Source of the DNA: Streptomyces sp. ST2-7A
GTDB taxonomy: Bacteria > Actinomycetota > Actinomycetes > Streptomycetales > Streptomycetaceae
DNA: 64,000 bases
Reading direction: 5' to 3'
Assembly (NCBI RefSeq): GCF_021390475.1
Contig: NZ_JAJUWS010000030.1
Location: 1 to 64,000 of the forward strand
Shown here: positions 1-8,663 of the stretch, piece after piece
How the letters are laid out: each line of letters begins with the position of its first letter
How positions within the stretch are numbered: the first letter of the stretch is position 1
The notes under the pieces: model-generated
Database searches by the model: none
The model's input: the letters and a program-made list of their open reading frames with translations, nothing else
Told to the model about the DNA's origin: nothing
Made by a program: the position numbers and the translations under genes

Positions 1-70
1 GCATCAATCCACCGACGGACCGGGGTCGTTCGTTCCTGTCGCGTGATGTGCGGATGTGGTGTCGAAACCA

Positions 71-99
71 TTGACACCGGGAACCCGTGTTGGAAAACT
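71..99 (+). promoter_or_regulatory. Candidate promoter for the rhamnogalacturonan enzyme gene
   Basis: A perfect -35 hexamer TTGACA (71-76) is followed after 17 nt by AAAACT (94-99), a weak -10. It lies inside a short inverted repeat GGTGTC...GACACC (about 57-78). A palindromic core AAGCGCTT (113-120) sits just past the expected start and could be an additional operator. The call rests on hexamers only, and the -10 match is poor. Confidence 0.35.
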
Positions 100-236
100 C
101 CGGGCGTCCAGTAAGCGCTTGTCGGGCCGGTGTCCCCCTTCCCCCCCACCCCCCCCCGCTCCGCTCGACCCGAACCACCTCCTCCTCCGCTCCCTTCCCG
201 CTCCCCCGCCCCGGGTCCACGCACCCCGGTCTGTCA

Positions 237-250
237 ATGAAACGATTCAT
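237..250. promoter_or_regulatory. LacI-type operator 1 (ATGAAACGATTCAT)
   Basis: This 14-bp near-palindrome has the central CG typical of LacI/GalR operators. Its 12-bp core TGAAACGATTCA differs from perfect symmetry at one base pair. It lies 95 nt before the enzyme gene. Two related sites, TGAATCGATTCA (4344-4355) and TGTAACGATTCA (4528-4539), precede the transporter operon, so one repressor could control both units. No LacI-family gene is present in the window. Confidence 0.6.
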
Positions 251-344
251 GGACGCGGGGCGGCCCCGGTCGGCGGAGGAGAAGCGGGGGCACGGGACGG
301 GAGCACCCCCGACGGCGCCGTACATCCACACACAGGAGTGACGG

Positions 345-3300
345 ATGGGCGCACCACCTTCCACCCGCCGACGCCGCACCCGGGGGATGCTCCGGGGCAC
401 CGTGGCCGGCCTCGCCGCGCTGGCGACCGCCGTCGTCGGCCTCACCGCCCCGGCCGCCGCCGCCGAAACCGACGGGCCGACGGTCTACCTCGCCGGTGAT
501 TCCACGGTCCAGACCTACGATCCCCACTGGGAACCCCAGGCCGGTTGGGGTCAGATGATCGACCGCTTCTTCGACGAGGAGGTCCGGTTCGACAACCACG
601 CCATCGGCGGACGCAGCTCCCGCAGCTTCGTCGAGCAGGGCAGGCTCGACGCGATCCTCGAGGAGATCGGGGAGGGCGACTACCTCCTCGTGCAGTTCGG
701 CCACAACGACGCCACCGTCTCCGTCCCCGAGCGGTACACCCCGCCGGAGGACTTCAAGGAGTACCTGCGGGACGACTACATCGCCGGGGCCCGCGAGCGC
801 GGCGCCACCCCGGTCCTGGTCACCCCCGTCTCCCGGCGCGCCTTCGACCCGGACACCGGAGCGTTCCACGTCTCCTTCCCGGAGTACGTGGAGAAGATGG
901 TCGAGCTGGCCGTCGAGGAGGACGTGCCGTTGGTGGACCTCTCCGCGAGCAGCCGGGCGTACCTGAACGACATCGGGCCGGAGGAGGCGAAGTCCGTCTT
1001 CCTGCACGTCCCGGCCGGGGTGTACCCCAACCGCCCCACCGGCACGGTCGACGACACCCACTTCCAGGCGTACGGCGCCATCCGGATGGCCGAGCTGGTC
1101 GCGCGCGGCGTGGCGGAGCTGGACCTGCCGCTCGCCGAGCGGGTGCGGGAGACCGACGCCCCGGACGCCGTGCCGGACGCGCCGACCGGACTGCGCACCG
1201 ACACCGTCTCCAACGAGGAGGTGGGCCTGGTCTGGGACGCCGTGCCCGGTGCCGACATCTACCGGATCCGGGTGCGCGAGGCCGGTGACCCGGACGCGGA
1301 ATTCCGCCTCGCCGCCACGTCCACCGTGCCGCTCGCGCGGGTGGACGGACTGCGCGAGGGGGTACCCCACGAGCTGCGGGTGAGCGCCGTCAACGCGCGC
1401 GGCGAGTCCGAGCCCTCGCAGACCCTGACGGTCACCACCGCCGTGGCGGGGCTGAAGTTCGACTTCGGCCCGAACGGCTCCCCGGTCGCCGACGGCTTCC
1501 GGGCCGTGCATCGCGGCACCGCCTACACCGAGGAGCGCGGCTACGGCCTGCTCACCGACGGCACTCCGATGATCGACCGCGACCGGGGCGCCGACCTCGG
1601 CGACGTCGAGCGGGACTTCGTCGCGTACTTCGGCGAGCGGTACGAGTTCGCCGTGGACGTGCCCGACGGCCGCTACTCGGTGCGCGCCTACGTCGGCGAC
1701 GGCCTGGGCTCGGCCCGCAGCGAGTTCGCCGTCGAGGGCGAGCCGTACGGCTCGGTGGCCGCGCCGCGCAACGCGGTGATCACCCAGACCTTCGGCGGGA
1801 TCCTCGTCACCGACGGGCAGCTGAACATCGAGGTCTCCGGACAGACCGCCCACCTCAACGGCCTGGAGATCACCCGGGTCGGCCCGCTGCCCGGCGAGGA
1901 GGACGACGGGGAGGACGAGCCGACCGGCCCGTTCACCCGGAACATGGAGTACCTGGACCGCTCTCCCGTGGCGGTGCGCACCGATGAGGGGGTGTACGTC
2001 GGCTGGCGGATGCTGGGTCTGGACCCCGACGACATCGCCTTCCACGTGTACCGCGACCACAAGCGGATCACCGACGAGCCCCTGACCGGTTCCACCAACC
2101 TGCTCGACCCCAAGGGGAAGAAGAAGTCGGTCTACCGGGTGGAGGCCCTGCTGCCGGGCGGCGGCACGGAGTCCACCGAGTCCTTCGGCATCCGGGAGGA
2201 CCCGTACCTCGACGTGGCGGTCGACCGTCCGGCGGACGGCACCACCCCCGACGGGAACGCCTTCTCGTACCACCTCAACGACGCCACCGTGGCCGACCTG
2301 ACCGGTGACGGTCGCTACGAGATCGTGCAGCTGTGGCAGCCGTCCAACGCCCGGGACAACTCGCAGTCCGGCCACACCGGCCACGTGCTGATCGACGCCT
2401 ACACCCTGGAGGGCGAGCGGCTGTGGCGGATGGACCTGGGCCCGAACATCCGGGCCGGGGCCCACTACACCTCGCTGATCGCCTACGACCTCGACAACAG
2501 CGGGAGCGCCGAGCTGGTGCTCAAGACCGCCGACGGGACCGTGGACGGCACCGGCGCGGTGATCGGTGACCCGGACGCGGAGCACCGCAACTCCGCCGGC
2601 TACGTGCTGAGCGGCCCGGAGTTCCTCACCGTCTTCGACGGCGCGACCGGCGCCGCCCTGGACACCGTGGATTACATCCCGGCCCGCGGCAACGTCTGCG
2701 ACTGGGGTGACTGCTACGGCAACCGTGTGGACCGGCTGATGGCCGCGGTGGCGTACCTCGACGGGGAGAACCCCAGCGTGGTCGTCACCCGGGGCATCTA
2801 CACCCGCTCGGTGCTCGCCGCCTTCGACTTCGACGGCGAGGGCCTGGCCCACCGCTGGACCTTCGACTCCGACGACTGGGGCCCGCAGTACGCGGGCCAG
2901 GGCAACCACCAGCTGTCGATCGCCGACGTGGACGGCGACGGTCGGGACGAGATCGTCTACGGCGCCATGACCGTGGACCACAACGGCCGACCGCTGTACA
3001 GCAGCCGGCTGGGCCACGGCGACGCCCTGCACGTGAGCGACCTGGACCCGAGCCGGCCCGGGCAGGAGATCTTCTCCACCTTCGAGTCGATGGGCGACTC
3101 CGGGGGCCGGGGCGCCGCCCTGCGCGACGCGGCCACCGGTGAGATCATCTGGTCCATGCCGAGCACCAGGGACGTGGGGCGCGGCGCGACCGGCGACATC
3201 GACCCCACCCACCCGGGGGCCGAGTCCTGGGCGGTGACGGCGGACGGCGCGTGGAACTCGCGCGCCGGCGAGCTGCGCGCCGTGGACGGCACGCTGCTCG

Positions 3301-4118
3301 GCACGGAGATTCCCGCCGCCAACTTCATGATCTGGTGGGACGGCGACCTGCTCCGGGAGATCCTGGACCACGGGTTCGACCCGAACGGCGAGGAGCCCGC
3401 CGGGCGTCCGTACATCGCCAAGTGGGACTGGGAGGAGCGGGAGCAGCGCGAGATCCTCGCCCCGGAGGGGGTCTTCTCCAACAACGGCACCAAGGGCACC
3501 CCGGTGCTCCAGGCCGACCTGTTCGGGGACTGGCGCGAGGAGGTGATCTGGCGGCTGGAGGACGACTCCGCGCTGCGGATCTTCACCACCACCGATCTCA
3601 CCGACCACCGTCTGCGGACCCTGATGCACGACCCGCAGTACCGGCTGGCGGTGGCCTGGCAGAACGAGAGCTACAACCAGCCGCCGCACCCGGGCTTCTT
3701 CCTCGGCGCGGACATGGAGGAGCCGCCGGCCCCGGACATCCGGTACGTCGGCGCCCCTCCGGGTGACGGGGACGGCGGCGGTGACGACGGCGACGCCCCG
3801 ACCTGCGAGGTTCGCTACACCGTGCACGGCGACTGGCCCGGCGGCTTCAACGCGCAGGTGTGGGTCACCAACACCGGCACCGGGGAGCTGCGGGACTGGG
3901 AACTGTCCTGGACCTTCCCGGACGGCCAGCGCGTGACGCGGATGTGGAGCGCGCGGTCCGATCAGGAGGACGCGGCGGTGACCGTGCGGCCGGAGTCCTG
4001 GCTCTCCCGGATCGCCCCGGGTTCGTCGGTGACCTTCGGTTTCCTGGGGTACCGGGGCGACGCCAACGGCGTCCCGGAGTCCTTCGCGATCGATGGGGCC
4101 ACCTGCTCCGTCGGCTGA
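345..4118 (+). CDS. Secreted rhamnogalacturonan acetylesterase-lyase fusion (CE12-FnIII-Gal-binding-PL11-CBM2)
   Basis: A 1257-aa secreted enzyme predicted to de-acetylate and cleave rhamnogalacturonan I. Residues 1-40 are an arginine-rich signal peptide. Residues 45-260 are an SGNH/CE12 esterase, with GDS (Ser53), GGRSS (88-92), GHND (119-122) and D236-x-x-H239. Residues 276-366 are a fibronectin III domain, and 368-515 a malectin/galactose-binding-like domain. Residues 525-1140 are a family 11 rhamnogalacturonan lyase with several DxDxDGxxE-type Ca-binding loops. Residues 1155-1257 are a CBM2-type module bounded by two cysteines. In Bacillus subtilis the two activities are separate proteins (YesT and YesW). 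The ATG has an AGGAG site 9 nt upstream. Substrate specificity is inferred from the families. Confidence 0.88.
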   Translation: MGAPPSTRRRRTRGMLRGTVAGLAALATAVVGLTAPAAAAETDGPTVYLAGDSTVQTYDPHWEPQAGWGQMIDRFFDEEVRFDNHAIGGRSSRSFVEQGRLDAILEEIGEGDYLLVQFGHNDATVSVPERYTPPEDFKEYLRDDYIAGARERGATPVLVTPVSRRAFDPDTGAFHVSFPEYVEKMVELAVEEDVPLVDLSASSRAYLNDIGPEEAKSVFLHVPAGVYPNRPTGTVDDTHFQAYGAIRMAELVARGVAELDLPLAERVRETDAPDAVPDAPTGLRTDTVSNEEVGLVWDAVPGADIYRIRVREAGDPDAEFRLAATSTVPLARVDGLREGVPHELRVSAVNARGESEPSQTLTVTTAVAGLKFDFGPNGSPVADGFRAVHRGTAYTEERGYGLLTDGTPMIDRDRGADLGDVERDFVAYFGERYEFAVDVPDGRYSVRAYVGDGLGSARSEFAVEGEPYGSVAAPRNAVITQTFGGILVTDGQLNIEVSGQTAHLNGLEITRVGPLPGEEDDGEDEPTGPFTRNMEYLDRSPVAVRTDEGVYVGWRMLGLDPDDIAFHVYRDHKRITDEPLTGSTNLLDPKGKKKSVYRVEALLPGGGTESTESFGIREDPYLDVAVDRPADGTTPDGNAFSYHLNDATVADLTGDGRYEIVQLWQPSNARDNSQSGHTGHVLIDAYTLEGERLWRMDLGPNIRAGAHYTSLIAYDLDNSGSAELVLKTADGTVDGTGAVIGDPDAEHRNSAGYVLSGPEFLTVFDGATGAALDTVDYIPARGNVCDWGDCYGNRVDRLMAAVAYLDGENPSVVVTRGIYTRSVLAAFDFDGEGLAHRWTFDSDDWGPQYAGQGNHQLSIADVDGDGRDEIVYGAMTVDHNGRPLYSSRLGHGDALHVSDLDPSRPGQEIFSTFESMGDSGGRGAALRDAATGEIIWSMPSTRDVGRGATGDIDPTHPGAESWAVTADGAWNSRAGELRAVDGTLLGTEIPAANFMIWWDGDLLREILDHGFDPNGEEPAGRPYIAKWDWEEREQREILAPEGVFSNNGTKGTPVLQADLFGDWREEVIWRLEDDSALRIFTTTDLTDHRLRTLMHDPQYRLAVAWQNESYNQPPHPGFFLGADMEEPPAPDIRYVGAPPGDGDGGGDDGDAPTCEVRYTVHGDWPGGFNAQVWVTNTGTGELRDWELSWTFPDGQRVTRMWSARSDQEDAAVTVRPESWLSRIAPGSSVTFGFLGYRGDANGVPESFAIDGATCSVG

Positions 4119-4140
4119 CCGACACGCCCCCACGGGGGCT

Positions 4141-4174
4141 CTCCCGGCCCCGCGGGAGCCCGCGGGGCCGGGAG
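4141..4174 (+). terminator. Strong GC hairpin terminator
   Basis: Two perfect 16-bp arms (4141-4156 and 4159-4174) lie 22 nt after the stop of the enzyme gene. There is no T-tract, as is usual in streptomycetes. It separates the enzyme from the transporter operon, which has its own promoter and operator region. Confidence 0.8.
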
Positions 4175-4218
4175 GCTTTCGGCGTTCACCCGGCCGACCG
4201 CGACCCGAACCGCATGTT

Positions 4219-4236
4219 CGTTCGATCTATCGAACG
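4219..4236. promoter_or_regulatory. Inverted repeat CGTTCGAT-CT-ATCGAACG
   Basis: Perfect 8-bp arms with a 2-nt spacer form an 18-bp dyad. It is AT-richer than its surroundings and lies between the enzyme-gene terminator and the transporter operon. The size and symmetry suit a dimeric repressor such as a TetR or IclR type. The binding protein is unknown. Confidence 0.45.
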
Positions 4237-4343
4237 AGGGCCGACATGCCGACCACCCCCCTTGACTCCACCCGACGCCGTTGCGAGACTCCGAAACACC
4301 CCCGGGGTGCGCGATTCCCCGGGCGTACACGCCGCTTGCGACA

Positions 4344-4355
4344 TGAATCGATTCA
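4344..4355. promoter_or_regulatory. LacI-type operator 2 (TGAATCGATTCA)
   Basis: A perfect 12-bp palindrome with the central CG of LacI-family operators. It shares TGAA..CG..TTCA with operator 1 upstream of the enzyme gene. Confidence 0.6.
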
Positions 4356-4527
4356 CGAAGGCACCGGGAGAAGCCCTCCTCGAATGGGCCCCCCGGGTGC
4401 CCCCGCGGGCCTTCACGCCACCCGAACACCCCCGGGTCAAGCCGTGTTGACATGCGGAAAAACGATCACGGTCACGTTTCCGAAAAGTTACCGGCCACCG
4501 GGTTCCCAGATCGACCCCCGGCTGTAT

Positions 4528-4539
4528 TGTAACGATTCA
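4528..4539. promoter_or_regulatory. LacI-type operator 3 (TGTAACGATTCA)
   Basis: A third version of the same motif, with one degenerate half. It overlaps a possible -10 hexamer TATTGT (4525-4530) and lies 84 nt before the binding-protein start. That position suits repression by promoter occlusion. Confidence 0.5.
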
Positions 4540-4623
4540 CTTCGGGCGACACCGAGGGCTGCGGAAGCGGTGCCGTCGGAAAACGAAGTGCCCCACGCAT
4601 TGACGAGAGCAGGGAGGCTCCCA

Positions 4624-5937
4624 ATGTCCATCAGGAAAGCCGCGATCCGCGGTATCGCCCTCGCGGCGGTCGGCTCGCTCGCCCTTACCGCCTGCGGGTC
4701 CGACGACAACGGCGGCAGCGGCAGCGGTGGAGAGGGTGGCCAGGTCACCCTGAACTTCCAGTGGTGGGGCAACGACGATCGTGCCGACCGCTACGAGCAG
4801 GTCATCGACCTGTTCGAGGAGCAGAACCCCAACATCAAGGTGAACACCGGCTTCGCCGCGTACCCCGACTACTGGACCGCCCGCAGCACCGAGGCCGCCG
4901 GCCGCTCGCTGCCGGACGTCCTGCAGATGGACACCTCCTACCTGCGCCAGTACGCCGACACCGGTCAGCTCACCAACCTGAGCGAGTACCTGGGCGACGC
5001 CCTGGACCTCTCCGAGTTCGACGACGCCCTGGTCGACGCCGGCCGGATCGGCGACGACCTGTACGCGGTGGCCACCGGCACCAACACCCTGGCCCTCTTC
5101 TACAACCCCGGCCTGCTCGACGAGCTCGGCGTCGAGGTCCCCGACGAGGACTACGACTGGGCCGAGTACAACCGCGTGCTCGCCGCGGTCTCCGAGGCGG
5201 GCGCCGACGCCGACCCGCAGGTCTACGGCGGCACCGACTACACCGGCACCTTCTGGCTCTTCATCCAGTGGCTCCTCCAGCAGGGCGTCGAGCCCTTCAC
5301 CGAGGACGGTGACCTGAACTTCACCAAGGAGCACATGACGGAGTGGCTGGAGCTGGCCTCCGAGGTGCGCGAGCCGGACAACCTGACCTACCCGATCCAG
5401 CGCAGCGTGCAGCTCGAGCCGCTGGGCGGGTTCGCGGTCCAGGAAGCCGCCATGGAGTTCCACTGGGACAACTTCCTGGCGGGCTACGTGGGTGACTCCG
5501 GCGTCGAGGACCTCCAGCTGCTGCCGGTCCCGTCGGGCCCCGACGGCGAGAAGCGCCAGTTCTTCAAGCCGACCATGCAGCTCGCGGTGAGCGCCAACAC
5601 CGACCACCCGGAGGAGGCCGCCAAGCTGATCGACTTCCTGGTCAACGACCCGGAGGCGGGCGCGATCTTCGGTACCAACCTGGGTGTCCCCTCCTCCCCC
5701 GCACAGCGTGACGCCCTCGAACTCGAGGAGGGCGGCGTCGACGCCCGGGTGATGGAGTACGAGGAGAACGCCGCCGAGGCCGGCTACGTGACCGAGCCGG
5801 CGCCGCTCCCGATCGAGGGCTTCGGTCCCATCGAGGAGGAGTACCGCAACCTGGGTCAGGAGTTCGCCTACGGTGACATGACCGTCGAGCAGTTCGTGGA
5901 CCGCTGGTTCTCCGAGGCCGAGATCCACCTCAACTGA
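4624..5937 (+). CDS. Sugar ABC transporter substrate-binding lipoprotein (CUT1, YesO-like)
   Basis: A 437-aa extracellular solute-binding protein of the family 1 (CUT1) type. The start ATG follows GGGAGG at suitable spacing. The first 24 residues are a lipoprotein signal with lipobox LTAC (Cys24), then a Gly/Ser/Asp linker. The body carries the usual features of oligosaccharide binders, including FQWWGNDDR near the mature N-terminus and a WFSEAEIHLN end. It heads an operon with two permeases and a DUF624 protein, next to the rhamnogalacturonan enzyme. Its ligand is therefore inferred to be unsaturated rhamnogalacturonan oligosaccharides. No ATPase gene is present, so a shared MsiK-type ATPase is expected. 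Confidence 0.87.
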   Translation: MSIRKAAIRGIALAAVGSLALTACGSDDNGGSGSGGEGGQVTLNFQWWGNDDRADRYEQVIDLFEEQNPNIKVNTGFAAYPDYWTARSTEAAGRSLPDVLQMDTSYLRQYADTGQLTNLSEYLGDALDLSEFDDALVDAGRIGDDLYAVATGTNTLALFYNPGLLDELGVEVPDEDYDWAEYNRVLAAVSEAGADADPQVYGGTDYTGTFWLFIQWLLQQGVEPFTEDGDLNFTKEHMTEWLELASEVREPDNLTYPIQRSVQLEPLGGFAVQEAAMEFHWDNFLAGYVGDSGVEDLQLLPVPSGPDGEKRQFFKPTMQLAVSANTDHPEEAAKLIDFLVNDPEAGAIFGTNLGVPSSPAQRDALELEEGGVDARVMEYEENAAEAGYVTEPAPLPIEGFGPIEEEYRNLGQEFAYGDMTVEQFVDRWFSEAEIHLN

Positions 5938-5989
5938 TCAGGCCCTCCGGCTCCTCCACACCTTTCGTCGCACGAAACGGATCGACCTT

Positions 5990-6952
5990 GTGACTCTTGC
6001 CCGAGAAGCGTCCAAGGCCCCGGAGGTCGGCAAGCCGCCGCGACGACCGCGCCCCGCGCGGTCGTCGCGGCAGGCGGCCGAGACCCGGGCCGGCTACGCG
6101 TTCCTCTCCCCGTGGCTGCTGGGCTTCTTCGCCCTCACCGCCGGCCCGATGCTGGCCTCGCTCTACCTGGCCTTCACCAACTACAGCCTCTTCCGGGCAC
6201 CGGAGTGGGTCGGGCTCGACAACTTCATCAGGCTCTTCAGTGACGAGCGGTACCTGAACTCGGTCAAGATCACCCTCCAGTACGCGCTGGTGGGAACCCC
6301 GATCAAGCTGGCCGCCGCGCTCGCCGTCGCCATGCTGCTCAACAGCAAACGGCGCGGTCAGGGCACCTACCGCTCCTTCTTCTACGCCCCCTCGCTCATC
6401 GGCGCCAGCGTGTCGATCGCCATCGTGTGGCGCGCGATGTTCATCGACAACGGCGTGGTGGACCGGGTGGGTCAGGGCGTCGGGCTCTCGCCCGGCGGTT
6501 GGGTCGGAGACCCGGGCATGACGGTGTACATGCTCATCCTGCTGGCGGTGTGGCAGTTCGGCGCCCCGATGGTGATCTTCCTGGCCGGCCTCAAGCAGAT
6601 CCCGACCGAGCTGTACGAGGCCGCCGAGGTGGACGGTGCCGGCCCGGTCCGCAAGTTCCTGCGGATCACCCTGCCGATGCTCTCCCCCGTGATCTTCTTC
6701 AACCTGGTGCTGGAGACGATCAACTCCTTCCAGGTCTTCGGCTCCGCCTTCATCGTGTCCAACGGCACCGGCGGTCCGGCCGACTCGACCATGTTCTACA
6801 CGCTCTACCTGTACTTCCGCGGTTTCCGCGACTTCCAGATGGGCTACGCCTCGGCGATGGCCTGGGTCCTGGTCCTGTTCGTGGGCCTGATCACCCTGAT
6901 CTTCTTCAAGACCTCGAAGCACTGGGTGCACTACGGCGGTGAGAACAAGTGA
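5990..6952 (+). CDS. Sugar ABC transporter permease 1 (CUT1, YesP-like)
   Basis: A 320-aa inner-membrane permease of the MalF/UgpA type. It starts at GTG 5990, 52 nt after the binding-protein gene. A basic cytoplasmic N-tail of about 35 residues leads to six predicted membrane helices. The EAA loop that contacts the ATPase is visible as EAAEVDGAGP followed by F-x-x-x-LP near residues 205-225. The GTGA at its end overlaps the next gene by 4 nt, so the two permeases are probably translationally coupled. It forms the channel together with the following permease. Confidence 0.88.
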   Translation: MTLAREASKAPEVGKPPRRPRPARSSRQAAETRAGYAFLSPWLLGFFALTAGPMLASLYLAFTNYSLFRAPEWVGLDNFIRLFSDERYLNSVKITLQYALVGTPIKLAAALAVAMLLNSKRRGQGTYRSFFYAPSLIGASVSIAIVWRAMFIDNGVVDRVGQGVGLSPGGWVGDPGMTVYMLILLAVWQFGAPMVIFLAGLKQIPTELYEAAEVDGAGPVRKFLRITLPMLSPVIFFNLVLETINSFQVFGSAFIVSNGTGGPADSTMFYTLYLYFRGFRDFQMGYASAMAWVLVLFVGLITLIFFKTSKHWVHYGGENK

Positions 6953-7902
6953 CCACCACGACTCCGACCACCGGCGCGGCGGCCGCCGCAGGTGAGGCCG
7001 CCGGCGGCGGGATGCGTCCCCCCACCCGGCCCATCGACAACGACGGTGATCGCCGACGTGCCCGGCAGCGCCGCACCTGGCGCACGTTGCTCTACCACGG
7101 CTCGATCCTGGTACTGGGTTTCGTCATCCTCTACCCGGCCGCCTGGATGGTGCTCTCCGCCTTCCGGCCGTCGAACGAGATCGTCGGCAACGTCAATCTG
7201 ATCCCGAGCAACACCACGCTGGACAACTTCGTCACCGCCTTCAGCGGCATCGGCGGGGTGTCGTTCTGGACCTTCTTCATGAATTCGATGATCCTGGCGG
7301 TCGGCGCGGTGGTGGGCATCGCGCTCTCCTCCACGATCTCCGCCTACGCCTTCGCGCGCATCGACTTCCCGGGCCGGAAATTGTGGTTCGGCCTGATGAT
7401 CGGCACGCTGCTGCTGCCGTTCCACGTGGTGATCATCCCGCAGTACATCATGTTCAACGAATTGAACATGGTGGACACCTTCTGGCCGCTGCTGCTCGGC
7501 AAATTCCTGGCGGCCGAGGCGTTCTTCGTCTTCCTGATGGTGCAGTTCATGCGGAACCTGCCACGTGAACTGGACGAGTCGGCCCGCATCGACGGCGCCG
7601 GACACGGCCGGATCTACTGGTCGATCATGCTGCCGCTGATGCGGCCGGTGATGGTCACCGCGTCGATCTTCGCCTTCATCTGGAGCTGGAACGACTTCTT
7701 CGGACCCCTGATCTACCTCAAGAGCCCGGACAACTACACGATGCCGCTGGCCCTGCGCCAGTACGTGGACCAGACCACGGTCTCGGACTACGGCGGGCAG
7801 ATGGCGATGGCGGTGCTGGCCCTGCTGCCGGTGCTGATCTTCTTCATCATCTTCCAGCGCTATATCGTCGATGGCGTGGCCACCTCCGGACTGAAGGGCT
7901 GA
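6949..7902 (+). CDS. Sugar ABC transporter permease 2 (CUT1, YesQ-like)
   Basis: A 317-aa permease of the MalG/UgpE type, starting at a GTG inside the GTGA overlap with permease 1. A Gly/Ala/Thr-rich and arginine-containing N-tail of about 45 residues precedes six membrane segments. The EAA loop is DESARIDGAG...LPLMRP. The C-terminus YIVDGVATSGLKG is typical of CUT1 second permeases, which commonly end in G-x-K-G. With its neighbour it should form the membrane channel for pectin-derived oligosaccharides. Confidence 0.88.
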   Translation: MTTTTPTTGAAAAAGEAAGGGMRPPTRPIDNDGDRRRARQRRTWRTLLYHGSILVLGFVILYPAAWMVLSAFRPSNEIVGNVNLIPSNTTLDNFVTAFSGIGGVSFWTFFMNSMILAVGAVVGIALSSTISAYAFARIDFPGRKLWFGLMIGTLLLPFHVVIIPQYIMFNELNMVDTFWPLLLGKFLAAEAFFVFLMVQFMRNLPRELDESARIDGAGHGRIYWSIMLPLMRPVMVTASIFAFIWSWNDFFGPLIYLKSPDNYTMPLALRQYVDQTTVSDYGGQMAMAVLALLPVLIFFIIFQRYIVDGVATSGLKG

Positions 7903-7906
7903 GGCG

Positions 7907-8569
7907 ATGCGCGGCAGGAAGGGAGCCGGTCTCGCGCTGTTCGGCGAGACCCTGCTCACGGGCGTGGTCGTCCTCGTGCTGACCCTGCCCCTGATCACCC
8001 TCCTGCCCGCGCTCGCCGCCGGTACCGCACACCTGCGCCGCCACCTGGCCGGGGAGAGCGAACGGATCGGTGACCTGCTGCGGGACTTCGCCTCGGCGGT
8101 CCGTGCGCTGTGGGTCACCGGCCCGCTCCTGCTCCTCGCCGGGCTGTGGCTGGTGTGGAACGCGACGCTCGCCGAGGCCGGGGTGATCCCGGGCTCGGCG
8201 GTCCTGCTGGCCGCCTTCATCGCACTGCTGGGCGTCTGGGGCGTCCTGCTGCTGCGCACCGCCGCCGCCTGGTCCGCGGACGACGGTCCGGGGCGCGCGT
8301 CCCGGGGGCGGGACCACCTGCGGCACGGCGCCGGGGAACTGCGGCGCGATCCGGTGGGGTCACTGCTGCTGGTCGTCGCGCTGGTGATGTGCGGCGTCTT
8401 CGTCTGGATGCTGCCGCCGCTGGCCCTGCTCATCGGTGGCCTGCTGCCACTGGCCGTCATCGGCGTCGAGTACCGGGCCCGGTCCCGAACGGCCCGGTGC
8501 ACCGGGAACGACGGGGACACCGCCGACACCGGGGTACCGGGGACCGACACCCGCCCCCTCGACCGGTAG
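7907..8569 (+). CDS. DUF624 (YesL-like) membrane protein
   Basis: A 220-aa membrane protein with about five hydrophobic segments, starting 4 nt after the second permease and so the last gene of the operon. The N-terminal TLPLITLLPALAAGT segment and overall length fit the DUF624/YesL family, whose members accompany sugar importers in Firmicutes and Actinobacteria. The molecular function of the family is not established. The C-terminal 35 residues are hydrophilic and of low complexity. Confidence 0.75.
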   Translation: MRGRKGAGLALFGETLLTGVVVLVLTLPLITLLPALAAGTAHLRRHLAGESERIGDLLRDFASAVRALWVTGPLLLLAGLWLVWNATLAEAGVIPGSAVLLAAFIALLGVWGVLLLRTAAAWSADDGPGRASRGRDHLRHGAGELRRDPVGSLLLVVALVMCGVFVWMLPPLALLIGGLLPLAVIGVEYRARSRTARCTGNDGDTADTGVPGTDTRPLDR

Positions 8570-8590
8570 ACGGTCCGACCACCGCTCTTC

Positions 8591-8663
8591 CCGGGACCCG
8601 TGTCGGGACGCCCGCCCGTCCATCCGTCGGGCCGACGGGCGGGCGTCCCGACACGGGTTCCGG
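8591..8663 (+). terminator. Exceptionally long hairpin ending the sugar-transport operon
   Basis: The core arms 8597-8620 and 8634-8657 are perfectly complementary over 24 bp around a 13-nt loop. Pairing extends outward to about 30 bp (8591-8663) with one G-T pair. It starts 22 nt after the DUF624 stop, so it most likely terminates that operon. Nothing else is visible between 8570 and 8869. Confidence 0.8.

Larger units (their letters stand above)
4175..4623 (+). other. Regulatory intergenic region of the transporter operon
   Basis: These 450 bp hold no convincing gene. They contain a near-perfect inverted repeat (4219-4236), two LacI-type operators (4344-4355, 4528-4539), and a TTGACA hexamer (4447-4452) without a good -10 at the right spacing. 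A TATTGT hexamer (4525-4530) overlaps the last operator. The long leader and number of sites suggest control by more than one regulator. Confidence 0.5.

Noticed and set aside
234..4133. A 1299-codon open frame on the minus strand
   Set aside because: It mirrors the codon periodicity of the pectin enzyme gene, has low-complexity Val/Gly/Arg composition and no ribosome-binding site or domain. It is a shadow of high-GC coding DNA.
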